Below, one piece after another: positions 57,161 through 64,000 of a DNA stretch of 64,000 nucleotides. The position numbers and the translations under genes are program-made. Each line of letters begins with the position of its first letter. Positions within the stretch are counted from its first letter, which is position 1. The notes under the pieces are model-generated. The model did not search any database. It was not told the origin of the DNA and was given only the letters and a program-made list of their open reading frames with translations. The stretch comes from Roseateles chitinivorans (GTDB lineage Bacteria > Pseudomonadota > Gammaproteobacteria > Burkholderiales > Burkholderiaceae_C): positions 31,480 to 95,479 of the forward strand of contig NZ_PEOG01000018.1 of NCBI RefSeq assembly GCF_002761755.1. Reading direction: 5' to 3'.

Positions 57161-57820
57161 ATGACATCGCCCGCCCTTGCCGTCTTCGGCATCACGCATG
57201 CCGACCTACCCACCACCGATCTCGCGCGCGCGCTGCGCATTCACGAGGGCCTGCTGGGCTTCTGCGAGACCGCCAGAGGCGACGGATGGATCGATCTGGA
57301 CGCCGGCGGCACGATCACGCTGCGCCTCGTGCAGGTCGCGCGGGTGGACCATCGTTGCCTCCTGCGAGTGCGTGTCGGCGACGTTCAAGCCTGCGTCGAC
57401 GCGCTGGTCGCGAGCGGCCTGTCGCTGACCCGGGCGGCGCAGCACACGGCGGAGTCCACGCTGGCGGCCACGCTGCGGGACGAGGATGGCCACGCGATCT
57501 GCGTCTGGCGTCATCTGAGCGAGGACGAATACGACACGGCGCCGGAACTCCCCAAGGTCAAGACGTGGACGCCGGAAGCCGACGCGCTGTTGAAGCAGCT
57601 GCTGAAGGCGGTGCCCGCGTTGTTCCGGGCCCTGGCGCGACGCAAGGTGACCCGGGTGACGGAGAGCCTGGCCGATCCGCGGCAGAGCGTGGGCACGGAG
57701 GACGTCATTCGCGGCTTCATCCTCTCCAGCCCGCGCATCACGCGCGAGCGCAACCGCAAGCCGCTCTTGGAGGCCGGCATCGACGTCGCCAGGTATCAGG
57801 CGGAGTGGGATGCGCCCTAG
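57161..57820 (+). CDS. VOC-fold protein with C-terminal PCP_red-like helical domain
   Basis: A 219-aa two-part protein. Residues ~5-115 are a VOC/glyoxalase-like half (ITHADLPTTDLARALRIHEGLLGFCETARGDGWIDLDAGG ... ATLRDEDGHAICVW). Residues ~130-215 (WTPEADALLKQLLKAVPALFRALARRKVTRVTESLAD... VGTEDVIRGFI) resemble the small domain found at the end of the dark-operative protochlorophyllide reductase B subunit (PCP_red, PF08369). No substrate can be named. The start could also be the ATG at 57140. The upstream octanucleotide tract and the convergent overlap-free MFS gene (50 bp) are its neighbours. Confidence 0.65.
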   Translation: MTSPALAVFGITHADLPTTDLARALRIHEGLLGFCETARGDGWIDLDAGGTITLRLVQVARVDHRCLLRVRVGDVQACVDALVASGLSLTRAAQHTAESTLAATLRDEDGHAICVWRHLSEDEYDTAPELPKVKTWTPEADALLKQLLKAVPALFRALARRKVTRVTESLADPRQSVGTEDVIRGFILSSPRITRERNRKPLLEAGIDVARYQAEWDAP

Positions 57821-57870
57821 GTGTCGAACGAGATGCTCAGGCGCCTTGCCGCGGGGCCGGCGATGCCGGC

Positions 57871-59220
57871 TCAGCGCAGCGGCGTTGGTGGCGTTGGTGG
57901 CGTTGGTGGCGTTGGTGGCGTTGGTGGCGTTGGTGGCGTTGGCGGCGTTGGTGGCGTTGGCGGCGTTGGCGGCGTTGGTGGCGTTGGTGGCGTTGGCGGC
58001 GTTGGCGACGCGGCCGCGTTTCGCGCCGGAATCCACGCGCCCAGCAGCCCCGCCGCCAGCAGCGCCAGCCCGCCGGTGACCGCGATGCCGCCGGCCAGCG
58101 ACGCGGTCGCCACCAGCGCCGACAGCAAGGCCGGGCCGCAGGAGCCGCCGAGGTCCGAGAGGAAGCGCCACACCGCGAGGAAGTAGGCGCGGCCGTGGCG
58201 CGGGGCGTGGTCGGCGCCCAGCGTCATGATCAGGCCCGACCCGATGCCGTTGCCCAGGCCGATCGCCGTCGCGGCCGCCAGCAGCGAGACGAAGCCGGTG
58301 GTGAACGGCATCGCCAGCAGGGCCAGGCCGATGAGGGCCATCGACGGCACCGCCACCCAGCGCCGGCCCTTGAGGTCCATCACGCGCCCGGCCGGGTAGA
58401 ACAGCAGCATCTCGATGCCGCCGGAGATGCCGTAGATCAGCGAGGTCACCGCCGGCGCGAGCAGCAGATGGTCCGCCCACAGCGGGATCACCGCCTGGCG
58501 CGAGGCCCGCACCGCGCTGACCAGCAGCACGCCCAGCCCCAGCGTCAGGAACACGCGGCGGTGGTCGGCCAGGATGGACCCGAGCGTGACCGGCGCCGGC
58601 GCGCTCGCGCCCGCCAGGTGCGGCGGCACCTCCAGGTCCGGCAGCCGGGCGCCGATCGCTGCCGCCGCCAGGACGCCGGCGATGCCCACGCCGAAGGCGG
58701 CTGACAGCCCGAAGGCATGGACCGCCGCGGCCGACAGGAAGGGGCCGATGAACATGCCGATGCGCATCACGCCGCCCAGCGTCGACAGCGCCCGCGCGCG
58801 GTAGACGGCCGGCACCGCCTCGGTGAGGTAGCTCTGGCGCGCCAGGTTGTAGACCGCCTGCGACATGCCCACCATGAAGCAGCCGATCGCCAGCGGCACC
58901 ACGCCCGGCAGCAGCACGCACAGCGCCATGCCGAGCGCGCTCCACACGCCGGCCGCCACGATGGCCCAGCGCTCGCCCCAGCGCATCGTGATCAGCGAGG
59001 CGGGAATGTTGTTGAGCAGCGAGCCCAGTCCGATCAACGTCACCACGAAGGCCGCCATCGACACCGAGGCGCCCAGCTCGCGCGCCATCAGCGGCACGAT
59101 CGGCAGGATCGCTCCCTCGCCCAGACCGAACAGCAGCGACGGCCCGAAGGCGGGCACGGCGATCCTGCGAAAGGAGAAGCCGGCGCCAGGGTCGGCGGCG
59201 GGGATGGGCGTGGTCGGCAT
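57871..59220 (-). CDS. MFS permease with C-terminal Thr-Pro-Pro repeat tail
   Basis: A 449-aa membrane protein with about 12 hydrophobic segments. The N-terminus FGPSLLFGLGEGAILPIVPLMARELGASVSMAAFVVTLIGLGSLLNN is typical of drug/metabolite MFS antiporters, with a cytoplasmic loop RVMDLKGRRWVAVPS. The substrate is unknown. After the last helix and ARNAAASP, the C-terminus is a run of 14 TPP units encoded by 14 tandem 9-bp repeats, ending TPLR. Because 9 bp is in frame, copy number could change without breaking the protein. The ATG at 59220 is chosen as the start of the recognisable protein. Confidence 0.87.
   Translation of the reverse strand: MPTTPIPAADPGAGFSFRRIAVPAFGPSLLFGLGEGAILPIVPLMARELGASVSMAAFVVTLIGLGSLLNNIPASLITMRWGERWAIVAAGVWSALGMALCVLLPGVVPLAIGCFMVGMSQAVYNLARQSYLTEAVPAVYRARALSTLGGVMRIGMFIGPFLSAAAVHAFGLSAAFGVGIAGVLAAAAIGARLPDLEVPPHLAGASAPAPVTLGSILADHRRVFLTLGLGVLLVSAVRASRQAVIPLWADHLLLAPAVTSLIYGISGGIEMLLFYPAGRVMDLKGRRWVAVPSMALIGLALLAMPFTTGFVSLLAAATAIGLGNGIGSGLIMTLGADHAPRHGRAYFLAVWRFLSDLGGSCGPALLSALVATASLAGGIAVTGGLALLAAGLLGAWIPARNAAASPTPPTPPTPPTPPTPPTPPTPPTPPTPPTPPTPPTPPTPPTPLR
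57881..58006 (-). repeat. 9-bp minisatellite, 14 units of GGCGTTGGT/C
   Basis: Exactly 126 bp of 9-mer units that differ only in the last base (T or C). On the minus strand the repeat encodes the (TPP)14 tail of the MFS permease. Confidence 0.95.
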
Positions 59221-59370
59221 GGCGAAGACAGGCAACGAGGTCCGCGACCACGATAAGCGACGTCCGTGCGCGCCGATGCCGCTGCTCGCCCGCCTCCAGC
59301 GGGTCGCCCGGACATCGCACAGGCTGCGGCGCCCCACTCCCCGCCCGTTGCATTCGAAAACCCCCTCATC

Positions 59371-59386
59371 ATGAAAGCGCTTTCAT
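59371..59386. promoter_or_regulatory. Perfect cre-like LacI-family operator upstream of the GH64 glucanase
   Basis: ATGAAAGCGCTTTCAT is a 16-bp perfect palindrome with the central CG of LacI/CcpA-type operators and fits the cre consensus. TTTCAT at its right edge and TACGAT at 59404 are spaced by 17 bp and could form a promoter that the bound repressor would cover. No LacI-type regulator gene is adjacent; the one at 33606 recognises a related but different core. Confidence 0.72.
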
Positions 59387-59516
59387 TGCGACCGGACTTT
59401 GCCTACGATGGTGGACGCCGGAGAGAAGTCGCGGAGCCGCGAGAACGCCGCAGAGCGTTCCCGTCCGCGTCGGTCGGTGCCTCCAGCACCCCTCATCGAC
59501 ACTTCCCGGAGACGAC

Positions 59517-61142
59517 ATGACACGCCTTCTCTCCTGGCTGGGCGCCTGCCTGGCCTTCCTCGCGCTGAGCTTCACCTCCGCGACGCAGGCCCAGTCCAGC
59601 GCGAGTTTCTCGCACGGGGTCGCGTTCAATGGCAGCCAGGCCACGCTCTGGTTCAAGTCCCAGGTCGCGACGACCTGGGTCGACGCGCACTACCAGCTCG
59701 GTGGCGGCGCACAGCAGAACCTGCGCATGCCCTACAACAGCGGCGCGGGCCGCCATGAACTGGCGCTGCCCGGCGCGGTCGCCGGCACGCGGGTGGACTA
59801 CTGGTTCACCTACAACAATGGCGATCCCGCCTATGACAGCGCCCGCTTCACCGCGACCGTCGGCGCCGGTGGCACCGATCCCGGCACGCCGCAGAACCCG
59901 GGCACGCCCGGCAACGGTGCCGACTGGAACACGCTGACGACCTTCAAGGTCGAGAACGCGACCAACGGCCGCTGGACCGACGGCCAGATCTACTGGGCCA
60001 TCATCGGCAAGAGCTGGCAGACCGGCGAGTTCGTTCATGTCGACGCCGCCGGTCAGTTGCTGCCGATGCGCCTGGCCGACAACACCGTGCCGAAGAACGG
60101 GCGCCTGTACGCCAACTATTTCTTCCCCCTGTCGCAGACCCGCCAGATCACGATCCCGCCGATCAACTCGGCGCGCCTGCTGATGTCGGTGGGCAGCCCG
60201 ATGTACATCGAGGTCAACACCGATGGCGCGGGCCGCATCGCCTACGCCGGCGCCAACATCGAGAACGCCTCCGATCCCAACCTGGACGTGGTCTTCGACT
60301 TCGGCGAGTTCGCGATCGTGCCCAAGGGCCAGCCGGACCAGGGCATCTTCGTCAACACCACCCGGGTGGACCATTTCGGCTTCCCGCTGAAGCTGCGCCT
60401 GCAGGGCCTGGGCGGCTATGACCGGACCGTCGGCGAGCCGCTGACCGAGTCGCGCGACACGCTGTTCACCCGCTTCCAGCAGGAGGTGCCGGTCGAGTTC
60501 CGCAGCCTGGCCGAGCCCAACTTCCCGGCGGTGCCGCCGCGCACCCGCATCCTGGCGCCAGCCCACTTCAGCTTCCGCCCCGGCGAGGTGAACGGCGCCT
60601 ACCTGGACGGCTACATCAGCGAGATGTGGAACCGCTTCAAGACCCAGGACCTGGTGTTCACGCTGGAGAACCTGGGCACCTTCCGGGGCCGCGTCGACGG
60701 CAGCACGCAGCGCTTCGTCTTCACCGGCGGCGCCGCCAACGGCACTTACTACATCAATGGCCAGCCCACCACCGCCGAGGTCTTCCTGGGCGCCGGCAAG
60801 CTCGACGATCCGCGCAAGCCCGACGGCAGCTTCCAGGTCGACACGCCGGCCGACGCGGCCAAGTCGATCCAGTTGCAGATCCAGGCGCAGGTGTGCGCGG
60901 CGCTCAATCGCCACGTGCTGGCCACCCCGGCGGACTGGTACCGGCCCGCGGCCTTCTATCCAGCCGGCACACGCGGCAACTGGTACGCCAAGTTCTGGCA
61001 TGACCACTCGATCAAGGGCACCGAGGGCGCTGCCAATGGCCACGGGCTGGCCTATGGCTTCGCCTACGACGACGTCGGCGGCTTCAGCCCCTCGCTGCAC
61101 ACGAACGCGCCGACGACGGTGACCTACACGATCGGCTGGTAA
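59517..61142 (+). CDS. Secreted beta-1,3-glucanase: CBM56 + GH64
   Basis: A 541-aa exported enzyme that degrades beta-1,3-glucan such as laminarin or fungal cell wall. A signal peptide (to ATQA) is followed by a CBM56-type glucan-binding module (ASFSHGVAFNGSQATLWFKSQVATTWVDAHYQL ... VDYWFTYNNGDPAYDSARFTAT, residues ~28-118). A Gly/Thr/Pro linker and a GH64 catalytic domain follow. GH64 hallmarks are IYWAIIGKSWQTGEFVHVDAAGQLLPM, SDPNLDVVFDFGEF, and near the end KFWHDHSIKGTEG...YGFAYDDVGG. Candidate acidic catalytic residues are Glu232 and the Asp residues near 255-261; I cannot fix them exactly. Control by the operator at 59371 is likely. Confidence 0.92.
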   Translation: MTRLLSWLGACLAFLALSFTSATQAQSSASFSHGVAFNGSQATLWFKSQVATTWVDAHYQLGGGAQQNLRMPYNSGAGRHELALPGAVAGTRVDYWFTYNNGDPAYDSARFTATVGAGGTDPGTPQNPGTPGNGADWNTLTTFKVENATNGRWTDGQIYWAIIGKSWQTGEFVHVDAAGQLLPMRLADNTVPKNGRLYANYFFPLSQTRQITIPPINSARLLMSVGSPMYIEVNTDGAGRIAYAGANIENASDPNLDVVFDFGEFAIVPKGQPDQGIFVNTTRVDHFGFPLKLRLQGLGGYDRTVGEPLTESRDTLFTRFQQEVPVEFRSLAEPNFPAVPPRTRILAPAHFSFRPGEVNGAYLDGYISEMWNRFKTQDLVFTLENLGTFRGRVDGSTQRFVFTGGAANGTYYINGQPTTAEVFLGAGKLDDPRKPDGSFQVDTPADAAKSIQLQIQAQVCAALNRHVLATPADWYRPAAFYPAGTRGNWYAKFWHDHSIKGTEGAANGHGLAYGFAYDDVGGFSPSLHTNAPTTVTYTIGW

Positions 61143-61197
61143 GCCGCGCCGCGGCCCGCGCCCGCACCGGCCCCGCCTCCCGGCGAGGCCGGGCGCT

Positions 61198-63300
61198 TCA
61201 CTGCGCGCCGGTCGTTGCCGCCGGCTCCCTGGCGGCGAGGTGCTTCGCGAGGAAGCGCTCCATCCGCCCGAAGAAGTCGACGTCGGTGGCCAGCATGCGC
61301 CAGCCGTGGCCTTCTCCGTCATAGGTGACGTACTCGACCTCCTTGTGGCCGGCCCGCTCGAGCGCGCGACGGAAGTCGGTCGCATGGTCGATCGGCACGC
61401 GGCGGTCCTCGATGCCGTGGGCGATCAGGACCGGCGCCTTCAGGTCGGCCGCGCGCCGCAGCGGCGAGGTGCGCCGCAGCCGCTCGGCCTCCTTCACCCG
61501 GTCGCCGATCATCGCGGTCATGCCGAAACGGCGCGACGCGTCGCTCGCGTCGCTCCAGTCCAGGCTGAACAGGTAGTCGAGGTCGGTGACGCCCGCCCAG
61601 CTCACGCCGCAGCGGTATTGCCCGGGGTCCTTGATGAGCGCCATCATCGACGCGTAGCCGCCGTAGCTCGCGCCCGCGATGCAGACCCGCTTCGGATCGA
61701 CCCAGCCCTGCTTGACGGACCACGCCAGCGCATCGCTGAGGTCGTCGATCATCCCTTCGCCCCATTGCCGCCAGCCGGCGCGGAACAGCCGATCGCCGTA
61801 GCCGCTGCTGCCGCGGAACTCGGGTTCGATCACGACGTAGCCGCGCGAGGCCAGGAACTGGGGCAGCGCATTCCAGCCCCAGGAGGTGCCGCGCACGAAC
61901 GGCCCGCCGTGCACCAGCATGACGGCCGGACGCGGCCCGGCTGCCTGACCGCGCGGCCGGGTGACCATCACCGGGAACTCGAGCCCGTCGCGCGCGCGAA
62001 CCCGCGACAGATCGACCCGTGCCATCTCGCTGGCGCGGATCCAGGGCCGCGCCGCGCCGAAGGCCTGCAGCTTGCGGGTCGCATGGTCGTAGAGGAAGTA
62101 CTCCGGCGGCTGCGTATCCGACATCGAGGTCACCATCACCCGCCCGGTTTTCAGGCAGCGCCGGCAGGCCAGCCGGTTGATGCGGCCCGGCAGCGCGCCG
62201 TCGATCTCGGCTTGCATCTGCTTGAGCGTCGGGTCGAACCAGTGGGTGGCGGGCGCATCGTTTTCGTAGTGCAGTCCGAGGAGGCGCCGGCTCTCGGCAT
62301 CGAAGACCGCCTCGCCCAGGAAGTCGTAGCCCTGCACCGACACCAGCGGCTCGTCTTCCTGCTTCAGCGTCCGCGGATCGATGCGGTACAGCGCCTGCGT
62401 GCCTGCCGGCGTGCCCGCCACCACCAGCCGCAGGCCGCGGCCGTCGGAGGCCAGCGGCTCGGCGGTCGGCGATTCGACCCAGTCGCCGGCCTGGGCCAGC
62501 GTCCAGGCGCCGTCGTCCGTCTTGAAGTACAGCGCCTCGCGGTTCTCCTCACGGGTCTGCAACGCCCAGGGTTCGCCGCCGGGGTCGAGCTCCCAGTGGA
62601 CGACGTTGGGCGGCGACTTCGCCTCCAGCGTCCGGCGCTGCTGCGTCTCGATGTTCAGGCGGGCCAGCTGGACCGACTTCAGGTCCCAGCGCGCGTCGAA
62701 ACGGCCGTAGCCGACGACGACCTCGCCGCTGTCGTCGTCCGGGACGGCATAGAGGAACCAGTCGTAGGGCAGCGCGCGCGTGATGATGCGCGTCTCGAGC
62801 CGGCTCTCCTGCGCATAGCGGGTCAGGATCAACTGCCGGCGCTCGCTGCCGTCACGCCGGACGGTCCACAGGCCGGCGCTGTTCTCGGCGCGGCGCTTGC
62901 CGGCTTCGTCCTTGCCGGAGGTGTAGACCAGCCGGTCGTTGCCGACCCAGTCGAAGAAGGCGATGTCGGAGTCGGTGAAGCTGGCGACCAACGTGATGCG
63001 GTTGCCCTGGTCCGGCTCGATCACCGCCAGCGCGCTGCGCTCGCTCTGCGAGTTGCTGACGAGCAGCGCCACCGCGCGGCCGTCCGGCGACAGCTTCGGG
63101 CGACGCACCTGAGGGTCGCGGAAGAAGTCGGCGATCGGTGGCGGTCCGCCGACGGGGGCAGCAGCCGGCGTCGTCGTCGTCATCGTCGGCGTCGTCGGCG
63201 CCGCCGGCGCGCTGAGCGCCGGTGTGGCCATCAGGCCCAGCGCGGCGAGCGCGCACAGGCTCGCCCAGGCGGTCAGCCGCCCTGCGCGAAGTGGATTCAT
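61198..63300 (-). CDS. S9-family serine peptidase (prolyl oligopeptidase superfamily)
   Basis: A 700-aa exported peptidase. The signal peptide ends near ALSA, and a Thr/Pro-rich spacer follows. An N-terminal beta-propeller (starting IADFFRDPQVRRPKLSPDGRAVALLVS) restricts substrate entry. The C-terminal alpha/beta hydrolase holds the nucleophile motif GASYGG (Ser545), Asp632 (GIEDRRVP) and His665 (GEGHGW), a complete triad. The family cleaves oligopeptides, often acylaminoacyl or dipeptidyl. The start at ATG 63300 places the signal peptide correctly. Convergent to the glucanase; regulation not visible. Confidence 0.92.
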   Translation of the reverse strand: MNPLRAGRLTAWASLCALAALGLMATPALSAPAAPTTPTMTTTTPAAAPVGGPPPIADFFRDPQVRRPKLSPDGRAVALLVSNSQSERSALAVIEPDQGNRITLVASFTDSDIAFFDWVGNDRLVYTSGKDEAGKRRAENSAGLWTVRRDGSERRQLILTRYAQESRLETRIITRALPYDWFLYAVPDDDSGEVVVGYGRFDARWDLKSVQLARLNIETQQRRTLEAKSPPNVVHWELDPGGEPWALQTREENREALYFKTDDGAWTLAQAGDWVESPTAEPLASDGRGLRLVVAGTPAGTQALYRIDPRTLKQEDEPLVSVQGYDFLGEAVFDAESRRLLGLHYENDAPATHWFDPTLKQMQAEIDGALPGRINRLACRRCLKTGRVMVTSMSDTQPPEYFLYDHATRKLQAFGAARPWIRASEMARVDLSRVRARDGLEFPVMVTRPRGQAAGPRPAVMLVHGGPFVRGTSWGWNALPQFLASRGYVVIEPEFRGSSGYGDRLFRAGWRQWGEGMIDDLSDALAWSVKQGWVDPKRVCIAGASYGGYASMMALIKDPGQYRCGVSWAGVTDLDYLFSLDWSDASDASRRFGMTAMIGDRVKEAERLRRTSPLRRAADLKAPVLIAHGIEDRRVPIDHATDFRRALERAGHKEVEYVTYDGEGHGWRMLATDVDFFGRMERFLAKHLAAREPAATTGAQ

Positions 63301-63429
63301 CCCTCTCTCCCTGAAACAAGAATGGTGGGGTTCGTGTCCGCACATTCTTGGCCGGTTCGCTCCGGTTGGGCACCGGGTCGATCCAGAGGGAGGCGGCCGC
63401 GGGTCGTTATCGAAACGCCCGCGTCCGGG

Positions 63430-64000
63430 TCACGGCGTCCATCGGCCGCCGAGCGCACGCAGCAGCGCGATGCGATTGACCTGCTCGGTCTGACGCAGCG
63501 TCACCAGCACACGCTGGGCGGTGGTCAGCTGCCGCTGCGCATCCAGCAACTCCAGCTGGCTGCTGCCGCCGAGCCGGTAGCTGCGCTCGGCCAGGCGCAG
63601 CGACTGCGCCGCCGCGTCGACTTGCGCCTGCTGCGCGTCGAGCCGCTCGGCCAGTTGATCGCGCACCGCCAGCGCGTCCGCGACCTCGCTGAACGCGGAC
63701 TGCAGCGCCGACTCGTAGTTCGCGAGCGCCTCCCGCCGGCTGGCCTCGCTGACCTCGACCTGCGCGCGCCGGGCGCCGCCGTCGAACAGCGGCAGGTCGA
63801 TCTGCGGAACCAGGCTCCACACGCCGCTGCCGCTCTTGAAGAGGCCCTCCAGGTCCGGGCTGCGTGTTCCGGCGCTGGCCGTCAGCGTCAGCCGCGGAAA
63901 ACGCGCTGCGCGCGCGGCGCCGACGTCGAAGGCCGCCGCGCGCAGTCGCTGCTCCGCCGCCCGCAGGTCGGGGCGCTGCAGCAGCACCTCGGCGGGCAGG
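63430..64000 (-). CDS. TolC/NodT-family outer-membrane factor, 5' end outside the window
   Basis: The C-terminal ~190 residues of an outer-membrane efflux channel. VLLQRPDLRAAEQRLRAAAFDVGAARAARFPRLTLTASAG and LPLFDGGARRAQVEVSEASRREALANYESALQSAFSEVADAL are hallmarks of NodT-type factors, followed by the second coiled-coil hairpin and a short C-terminus. The frame is open to the window edge. The rest of the gene, and probably an RND or MacAB system, lie beyond. It could also supply the missing channel for the RND pump at 34752. Confidence 0.9.
   Translation of the reverse strand, partial: LPAEVLLQRPDLRAAEQRLRAAAFDVGAARAARFPRLTLTASAGTRSPDLEGLFKSGSGVWSLVPQIDLPLFDGGARRAQVEVSEASRREALANYESALQSAFSEVADALAVRDQLAERLDAQQAQVDAAAQSLRLAERSYRLGGSSQLELLDAQRQLTTAQRVLVTLRQTEQVNRIALLRALGGRWTP

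Noticed and set aside
57206..59353. 715-codon minus frame with an Asn-Ala-Thr repeat opposite the VOC gene and MFS gene
   Set aside because: It is an alternative frame of the (TPP)n minisatellite and the MFS gene, and it overlaps the VOC-PCP_red gene end to end. No recognisable domain.

Overview
The window is very GC-rich, densely packed and free of RNA genes. Its gene content points to a betaproteobacterium of the Burkholderiales, most likely the Roseateles/Mitsuaria/Rubrivivax side. The pointers are the surE-pcm-nlpD-rpoS block, TRAP transport of a sugar acid, a methylmalonyl-CoA operon with a GntR regulator, and a GH64 beta-1,3-glucanase with a CBM56 module. The genus is an inference. The window opens inside a CheY-like receiver and closes inside a TolC-type outer-membrane factor.

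Layout. (1) 365-8032, minus strand: a propionyl-CoA/methylmalonyl-CoA operon (mutase, MeaB chaperone, carboxylase beta, carboxylase alpha, VOC protein). It is divergent from a GntR/FadR-type regulator at 8113, and an 18-bp perfect palindrome lies between them. (2) 8779-23481: a 611-bp structured leader, then two giant paralogous proteins (3151 and 1503 aa). They consist almost wholly of 8-residue repeats (361 and 154 units) and end in EF-hand-like calcium-binding segments typical of type I secreted proteins. (3) 23561-26544: three genes for two glycosyltransferases and a DUF5672 protein, directly downstream. (4) 26722-29679: a chemoreceptor and a patatin phospholipase. (5) 29829-34628: gluconokinase plus a complete DctQMP TRAP transporter, controlled by a divergent LacI-family regulator through three copies of the same 12-bp operator. 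(6) 34642-40811: an RND efflux pump, its adaptor, and an MFS permease. (7) 40864-47276: aroC, rlmD, rpoS, nlpD, pcm, surE. (8) 47384-52463: a quinone-oxidoreductase-like enzyme, a LuxR-type response regulator, a TonB receptor and an acetyltransferase. (9) 52702-57023: a tightly coupled six-gene operon containing a winged-helix protein, a Ras-like small GTPase, an ABC ATPase fused to a tyrosine/dual-specificity phosphatase, and three roadblock/LC7-like proteins. (10) 57043-64000: simple-sequence DNA, a VOC-PCP_red-like fusion, an MFS permease with a Thr-Pro-Pro tail, the GH64 glucanase behind a perfect cre-like operator, an S9 peptidase and the TolC fragment.

Two regions look least described. 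The first is the octapeptide-repeat pair with its glycosyltransferase neighbours. Aspartate-bearing repeats recur with a period of 17 repeats (136 aa, 408 bp) in both paralogues, although the second has lost most sequence similarity between units. This suggests a structural super-period. The abundant Ser/Thr and the neighbouring transferases suggest, without proving, a glycosylated calcium-dependent surface or secreted protein. The second is the GTPase/roadblock operon with its ABC-phosphatase fusion, which resembles conservon or MglA/MglB-type switches but has an unusual composition.
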